Shown here one piece after another: positions 59,744-64,000 of a DNA stretch of 64,000 nt (positions are counted from its first letter, which is position 1; each line of letters starts with the position of its first letter). This DNA is from Myxosarcina sp. GI1 (lineage in GTDB: Bacteria; Cyanobacteriota; Cyanobacteriia; Cyanobacteriales; Xenococcaceae). The notes under the pieces are model-generated. The model ran no database searches. It was not told the DNA's origin and was given only the letters and a program-made list of their open reading frames with translations. The stretch covers positions 728,220 through 792,219 of the forward strand of contig NZ_JRFE01000014.1 of NCBI RefSeq assembly GCF_000756305.1. The letters are read 5' to 3'. The position numbers and the translations under genes are program-made.

Positions 59744-59956
59744 TTAAATAATGTTTTTTATTATTAAAGCAACAAAAACAGCTAAAGCATTGCGAAATCC
59801 AAAACGCCAAGCAAATTGAAAGATATTGCTTTCGAAATCTGATACTTTTGAAAAATCAAACTTGAGTTTATTAGGTAATATAAAAACTGTAGTCAAAGCA
59901 TAAACAGTAAACCAAAACCAGATCCAGGTATTTTTATCTAATACTAAATTTTCCAT
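59744..59956 (-). CDS. Small two-helix membrane protein, unknown
   Basis: The 70-residue protein has one N-terminal helix (WIWFWFTVYALTTVFIL) and one C-terminal helix (FRNALAVFVALIIKNII) with a charged loop between. The pattern is consistent with a real short membrane protein in the ion-transport neighbourhood, but there is no family match to offer. Confidence 0.5.
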   Translation of the reverse strand: MENLVLDKNTWIWFWFTVYALTTVFILPNKLKFDFSKVSDFESNIFQFAWRFGFRNALAVFVALIIKNII

Positions 59957-60173
59957 TGTTTTTATTATCTTGTAGCTGAATTGATAGTTCTTATTTTTTC
60001 AAAATGAGACTTGCTGCCTTTTGTCCGAGGGATAGTATTAGCTTCATTGATTTAGAGCGGCGCGATGCCGCTGGCGGGCTACGCCTACGGGTGCGGTTCT
60101 CCCATTTTGCTGAGTTTTCGTGTAAATCGGGGTCTTGCCCCAGCTTCTCGGTTCGATCGGCTGGGTGAAAAAG

Positions 60174-60500
<327 letters not shown>

Positions 60501-60634
60501 TTAACGTGTGTATTTATTAAACTATATATATATAAACTCAGAAAAACGGCAGCACCGCGCGCGTTCGCTCCGCTCCAGCCGCCGTATCGATCGCTGGGTC
60601 AAAGAAGCACCAGCAGACCGCGACCCCTTTGGGA

Positions 60635-61798
60635 TTAGCCACCCATCACCGCCTGGGCGACCCCGATGAATAGCGGTATTCCAACGGCAATTGCAATTGG
60701 CGTGCCGACGGCCGTGGATGAGCCAATGTATGCCGAGGGATTAGCCGACGGGATACCGCCTCGTAAGGTGGGGGGTCCTGAAATGTCTGAACTAGAGCCA
60801 GCGATGACGGACAGAAGCACAACACCCCCAAGGCTGAACCCCGTGGTGTAATGGGCAATCAGACCGAAACCGAAGGCTATAAACCCATGCACTAGCGGTG
60901 CCACAAAGGCATATAGGGCGTACCAGTGACCCACCTTGCGCAGCTCGCCGATTCTTGCCGTGGCTTCCATACCCATTACCAACATCAGGATCGAAAGCAG
61001 TCCGTCGAAGAGGGGCTCGTAGAAGCTCTCAAAGACAGGTTCTGGTTGGGTTAGCAGACCTAGAGCGAGACCGAGCAGTAGTGCTGATAGGGCAGATCCT
61101 TGGAGGCTTTCCTTGATGATGGGCCAGATCTCGACCCGTTTGCTTACGCTATCGCGCTGCTCTTTGGGATACCCGCTTGCAGTAATGCGCTGCTGGCTGC
61201 GATACTCCTGTCTGCTGGTGGGATACTTCTGCTCGCTAGAATACCCGCCTGCGGTAACAGCTTGCTTGCTGAGAGACTCCTGCTTCTTGAGAGACTCTTC
61301 TGCGGTACGGTTCTGCTTGCTGGTATAAATGCTAGCCAAGACAATTGCAGTCACGAGTGCTGGGATATCCATGAAGGGATAGAGTGCGCCAGCCCAAGCC
61401 TCGTATGCGATGTCTTGCTGTTCCAGTACCGTTATGCCAGCGGCGAGGGTAGAGCCACTCACGGCACCAAACAAGCCCCCAGTCGCAATAGCATCCACGA
61501 CTCTAACCTTCGGCAGCTTCGCCAAGGTGTAGCGTGCGATAAACACGATTAGAATCCCTATTACTACGGCAAACACTGCGGGCAACAGCATCTCCGCCAG
61601 ATTGGACTCGCGGATTGCAATGCCGCCCTTCAGACCAACCTTTATGAGCAGCATGAAGACGATCCACTTATAGACTGCATCTGGAATTTGCAGTCGGCTA
61701 TTGAGGGCAGCAACAACCATACCACCAATTAGAAAGCCGAGTGTCGGGGACTGTAACTGCGCCAGGAAGCGCGTCAAAAAATCAGACAAAAAATCCAT
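60635..61798 (-). CDS. sbtA: Sodium-dependent bicarbonate transporter SbtA
   Basis: The 387-residue protein begins MDFLSDFLTRFLAQLQSPTL and has about ten membrane helices in two inverted halves, with SGSTLAAGITVLEQQDIAYE and the closing SSSDISGPPTLRGGIPSANP. SbtA imports bicarbonate with Na+ at high affinity under low CO2. The central cytoplasmic loop (about 165-225) is a repetitive Gln/Ser/Tyr-rich linker (AGGYSSEQ, ASGYPKEQ). High GC and lack of HIP1 set the gene apart from the chromosome around it. Confidence 0.94.
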   Translation of the reverse strand: MDFLSDFLTRFLAQLQSPTLGFLIGGMVVAALNSRLQIPDAVYKWIVFMLLIKVGLKGGIAIRESNLAEMLLPAVFAVVIGILIVFIARYTLAKLPKVRVVDAIATGGLFGAVSGSTLAAGITVLEQQDIAYEAWAGALYPFMDIPALVTAIVLASIYTSKQNRTAEESLKKQESLSKQAVTAGGYSSEQKYPTSRQEYRSQQRITASGYPKEQRDSVSKRVEIWPIIKESLQGSALSALLLGLALGLLTQPEPVFESFYEPLFDGLLSILMLVMGMEATARIGELRKVGHWYALYAFVAPLVHGFIAFGFGLIAHYTTGFSLGGVVLLSVIAGSSSDISGPPTLRGGIPSANPSAYIGSSTAVGTPIAIAVGIPLFIGVAQAVMGG

Positions 61799-61875
61799 GT
61801 TGTAATTCCTCCTTTATTAAAAACTTTTTAAGGGTCGGGACGACAGGCAAGTGATGATTGAAAGATAGATAGAAA

Positions 61876-61930
61876 ACTTTGTACTGTCGCCATGAATGCC
61901 TACAGTTTTAGCGTTCATAGACTTTGTACT
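61876..61930. repeat. Direct repeat ACTTTGTACT in the sbtA upstream region
   Basis: ACTTTGTACT occurs at 61876-61885 and 61921-61930 in the spacer upstream of sbtA, 45 nt apart. CATGAATGCC and GCGTTCATAG lie between. It may be an operator for a low-CO2 regulator (CmpR/CcmR class), but no known consensus is matched. The rest of the 332-bp spacer shows no gene. Confidence 0.5.
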
Positions 61931-62130
61931 ATTGTTTGTTTAAAACCATTGACTAAAATCTATGTATAAATGATACCACTAAAAAATACATAGAAATATA
62001 GAAAATACTTATATTATTGTTTGTATTTGTAATCAGTGGTGATTCATTAGCAATGGATCGAGATGCCAATTGTCATACTTAGCGATCGCCAAGATTTACA
62101 TTTTTAGTTTTAAAAACAACGCTCGTTATT

Positions 62131-63522
62131 TTATGACAACTCTGGTTGTTCTACTAGTTGTTCCTCTCCTTTAAAAGCAAAACGCAATAAAGGAGGAGCG
62201 ATGAAAGTCGTGAGAATTACCATGATAATGATAGCTGCCTGTAAAGGTTTATCTAAAACGCCACTAGCTGCACCTATACCAGCAAAGACCAAGCCGACCT
62301 CACCGCGAGGAATCATGCCAATACCAATTGCCAAACGGTTGATTTTTTCTTGACCTACAATTGCCCAACCAGTAATTAATTTACCGATAATGGCAACTAC
62401 AATTAAGAAAGCGGCAATAATTAATCCCTGTCGGTTAGCAGCACTAGAGGGATTGAGGACGCTAAGATCTACTCTGGCACCGACAGATACAAAGAAGATT
62501 GGCACTAAGATATCTGCAATGGGAATAACCTGTTGGTCTAATTCTTTACGTTTGTCAGTTTCATCTAAAACCAAACCAGCGGCAAATGCACCCAAAATTG
62601 CCTCTAAGTGAATGGCATTAGCTAGAAACGCCATCGAGAAAGCAAAAATTAAGGCAGGAATGACTAAATTTCCTCTAGTCTGAAGTTTTTCAGCAATAGC
62701 GACGAAGCTTTTGTTAAAGAATTTACCTAAAAAGATCGAACCAACTAAGAAAGCAGTAGCACTAAGAATTAGATAGACTAAGTTAACAATATCTACCTCT
62801 CCAGTTTTTGCCAGACTGGCTACTACAGCTAAGACAATAATACCGAGAACGTCATCGATAACTGCCGCACCGACAATAATTTGACCTTCTGTAGATTTTA
62901 GCTGTCCCAACTCCGACAGTACCTTGGAGGTGATACCAATACTAGTAGCAGTTAATGCCGCACCAGCAAACACCGCAGGAATTGTAGGCATACCAAAGAT
63001 TAATACCAGACCTACAGTACCAGCGACAAAGGGAGCGACAACACCTACAATTGCCACGATAGCCGCTCTAACTCCAACTTTTTGCAGTTCTCTAATATCC
63101 GATTCTAAACCGATTTCAAATAAGAGTATGATTACTCCAATTTCGGCTAACACAGAGACAACTTCACTAGAGAGGGCAAATACTTCCTCGGTGCTTTCGG
63201 GATTTAACCCCACAAACTGTAGGATAGTAATAACAACTGAATCGCCAGCAACTGCACCAGCTTCGGGAAATACTAATAGGTGCAATGCAGAAACCCCTAC
63301 TACTACACCAGCAACTAGTTCGCCCAGCACGGGAGGTAAATCGACTAATTTAGAAAGTTCCCCTCCTAGTTTACTTGCTAGATAAATAAAGATTAGACTC
63401 AATAAAACCCCTGCTAATACCATTGGTGCAGTTTCAGAACTAGGCTCGGTAGCTAGTAATGGAGAAGTAAAGATACAATCGGGAACTAAGGGATTAGGAA
63501 ATATCGATGCCAAATTAATCAT
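62131..63522 (-). CDS. CPA2-family Na+(K+)/H+ antiporter
   Basis: The 463-residue protein has about twelve membrane helices. Features include PPVLGELVAGVVVG near 62, the acidic pair in GAAVIDDVLGIIVLA near 218 (typical of CPA2 ion-binding sites), and GAFAAGLVLDETDK near 315. In cyanobacteria such proteins (for example NhaS3) export Na+ and serve pH and salt balance. It lies between bicA and sbtA, so a role in removing Na+ brought in with bicarbonate is likely but inferred. Confidence 0.9.
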   Translation of the reverse strand: MINLASIFPNPLVPDCIFTSPLLATEPSSETAPMVLAGVLLSLIFIYLASKLGGELSKLVDLPPVLGELVAGVVVGVSALHLLVFPEAGAVAGDSVVITILQFVGLNPESTEEVFALSSEVVSVLAEIGVIILLFEIGLESDIRELQKVGVRAAIVAIVGVVAPFVAGTVGLVLIFGMPTIPAVFAGAALTATSIGITSKVLSELGQLKSTEGQIIVGAAVIDDVLGIIVLAVVASLAKTGEVDIVNLVYLILSATAFLVGSIFLGKFFNKSFVAIAEKLQTRGNLVIPALIFAFSMAFLANAIHLEAILGAFAAGLVLDETDKRKELDQQVIPIADILVPIFFVSVGARVDLSVLNPSSAANRQGLIIAAFLIVVAIIGKLITGWAIVGQEKINRLAIGIGMIPRGEVGLVFAGIGAASGVLDKPLQAAIIIMVILTTFIAPPLLRFAFKGEEQLVEQPELS

Positions 63523-63640
63523 GATTTTATGTTTGCAAAGATGTTTTAAATTTGAATTCTAGTTTTGTTATTTATTAGTCATTCGACGTTTATTAAAAGC
63601 ATTCCAAAATTAAAGATAAATGACTATTAACCCTCAACTA

Positions 63641-64000
63641 CTAACTAATTGCTTGAGGTGGAACTGTGCCGCGATCGAAATCGCTGTATTCGTCAACGTA
63701 ATTTACTGCCTGTCTGAGAGCCATAGTGCGATCGCTTAAAATATTTTGAGTGGGAATTTGTGTCATTACCCCCATCGTTTTCAAGCGTTTTTCTGCCTGT
63801 CCGCTCACACCTACCAAGAAGACTTGGCGACCTTTTTCTAGTGCTTCGGTAATGGCATTTTCTAAAGCTAAAGAAGAGGTTACACCCAAAATAGGTACTT
63901 CCGATAGATCTAGAACCAATGCCTGATAATTGTCGATCAAATTGTGTTCGCGAGAGATAGCTTTAGCTACACCAAAAATCATTGGACCGCTTAAATAGAA
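63641..64000 (-). CDS. bicA: 3' end of SulP-family bicarbonate transporter BicA (STAS domain)
   Basis: The frame is open to the right edge, so the gene continues outside the window. The 119 residues seen begin FYLSGPMIFGVAKAISREHN and form the cytoplasmic STAS domain, with LVLDLSEVPILGVTSSLALE and a C-terminal tail ending PPQAIS. The FYLSGP start and neighbouring Na+ antiporter genes fit BicA, a low-affinity, high-flux Na+-dependent bicarbonate transporter. A generic SulP sulfate transporter is the alternative. Confidence 0.8.
   Translation of the reverse strand, partial: FYLSGPMIFGVAKAISREHNLIDNYQALVLDLSEVPILGVTSSLALENAITEALEKGRQVFLVGVSGQAEKRLKTMGVMTQIPTQNILSDRTMALRQAVNYVDEYSDFDRGTVPPQAIS

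Noticed and set aside
61100-61552. Long plus-strand frames opposite sbtA
   Set aside because: Shadow frames caused by the high GC of sbtA. No independent support.
62924-63385. 153-residue plus-strand frame opposite the CPA2 antiporter
   Set aside because: Thr/Ala/Pro-rich composition typical of antisense shadows of membrane protein genes.

Overview
The window is a piece of a cyanobacterial chromosome. The evidence is the octamer GCGATCGC (HIP1), which recurs through most genes and spacers, a coding GC content in the low forties by eye, and genes peculiar to cyanobacteria: apcD (phycobilisome core), ndhH of the photosynthetic NDH-1 complex, sasA and a KaiC-like ATPase, narM, NtcA boxes, and the bicarbonate transporters SbtA and BicA. 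Use of nrtP rather than nrtABCD for nitrate, and BicA/SbtA beside an Mrp-type Na+ antiporter, leans towards a saline or alkaline lifestyle (inference). No tRNA, rRNA or CRISPR array was recognised.

Layout. 1-4000 (minus strand): a KaiC-family ATPase cut by the window edge, a DUF389 membrane protein and an AI-2E-type transporter. 4.4-9.3 kb: ndhH, mutS and an acetyltransferase whose N-terminus is an internal tandem duplication. 9.3-12.4 kb (minus): a 1002-residue protein like the cyanobacterial plasmid replication protein CyRepA, with a hairpin and iteron-like repeats in front of it. 12.6-19.3 kb: a VanX-like dipeptidase, small membrane or stress proteins, apcD, argC, an amino-acid-type binding protein and a CsbD-like protein. 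19.6-27.4 kb: a two-domain peptide-type ABC ATPase, the ammonium transporter amt behind an NtcA box, a MidA-like methyltransferase and sdhA. 27.4-30.1 kb is an accessory patch: a split HEAT-like gene and an aspartic-protease-like gene cut by a 1.2-kb IS630-family element that can be removed on paper to restore the frame exactly.

30.2-39.8 kb is housekeeping: a 2-hydroxyacid dehydrogenase, ppc, sasA, a GH57 glucan branching enzyme and a SufA/IscA protein. 40.3-48.2 kb is the nitrate assimilation locus nirA-nrtP-narB-narM, with NtcA-type boxes ahead of nirA and nrtP. Between the nirA promoter region and its ribosome-binding site lies a roughly 190-nt, highly structured, pseudoknot-capable RNA that resembles, from memory, the HEARO/omega-RNA class that guides IscB nucleases. 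No iscB gene is present in the window. This is the most interesting feature here. 48.4-54.7 kb carries pnp, menB, a DciA-like protein, pgeF and hypotheticals, with a 145-bp MITE-like element.

55.3-64 kb (minus) is an inorganic-carbon and sodium cluster: an Mrp operon (mrpC-D-E-F-G, a DUF4040 subunit, mrpB) without a full MrpA, then sbtA-sbtB, a CPA2 Na+/H+ antiporter and the 3' end of bicA. SbtA and BicA take up bicarbonate with Na+, the antiporters would re-export the Na+, and SbtB would gate SbtA. The sbtAB segment is visibly GC-richer than its neighbours and has no HIP1 site, so it looks imported. The spacers also hold short repeat families, a second MITE-like element next to a dead DUF433 gene, and several clear hairpin terminators.
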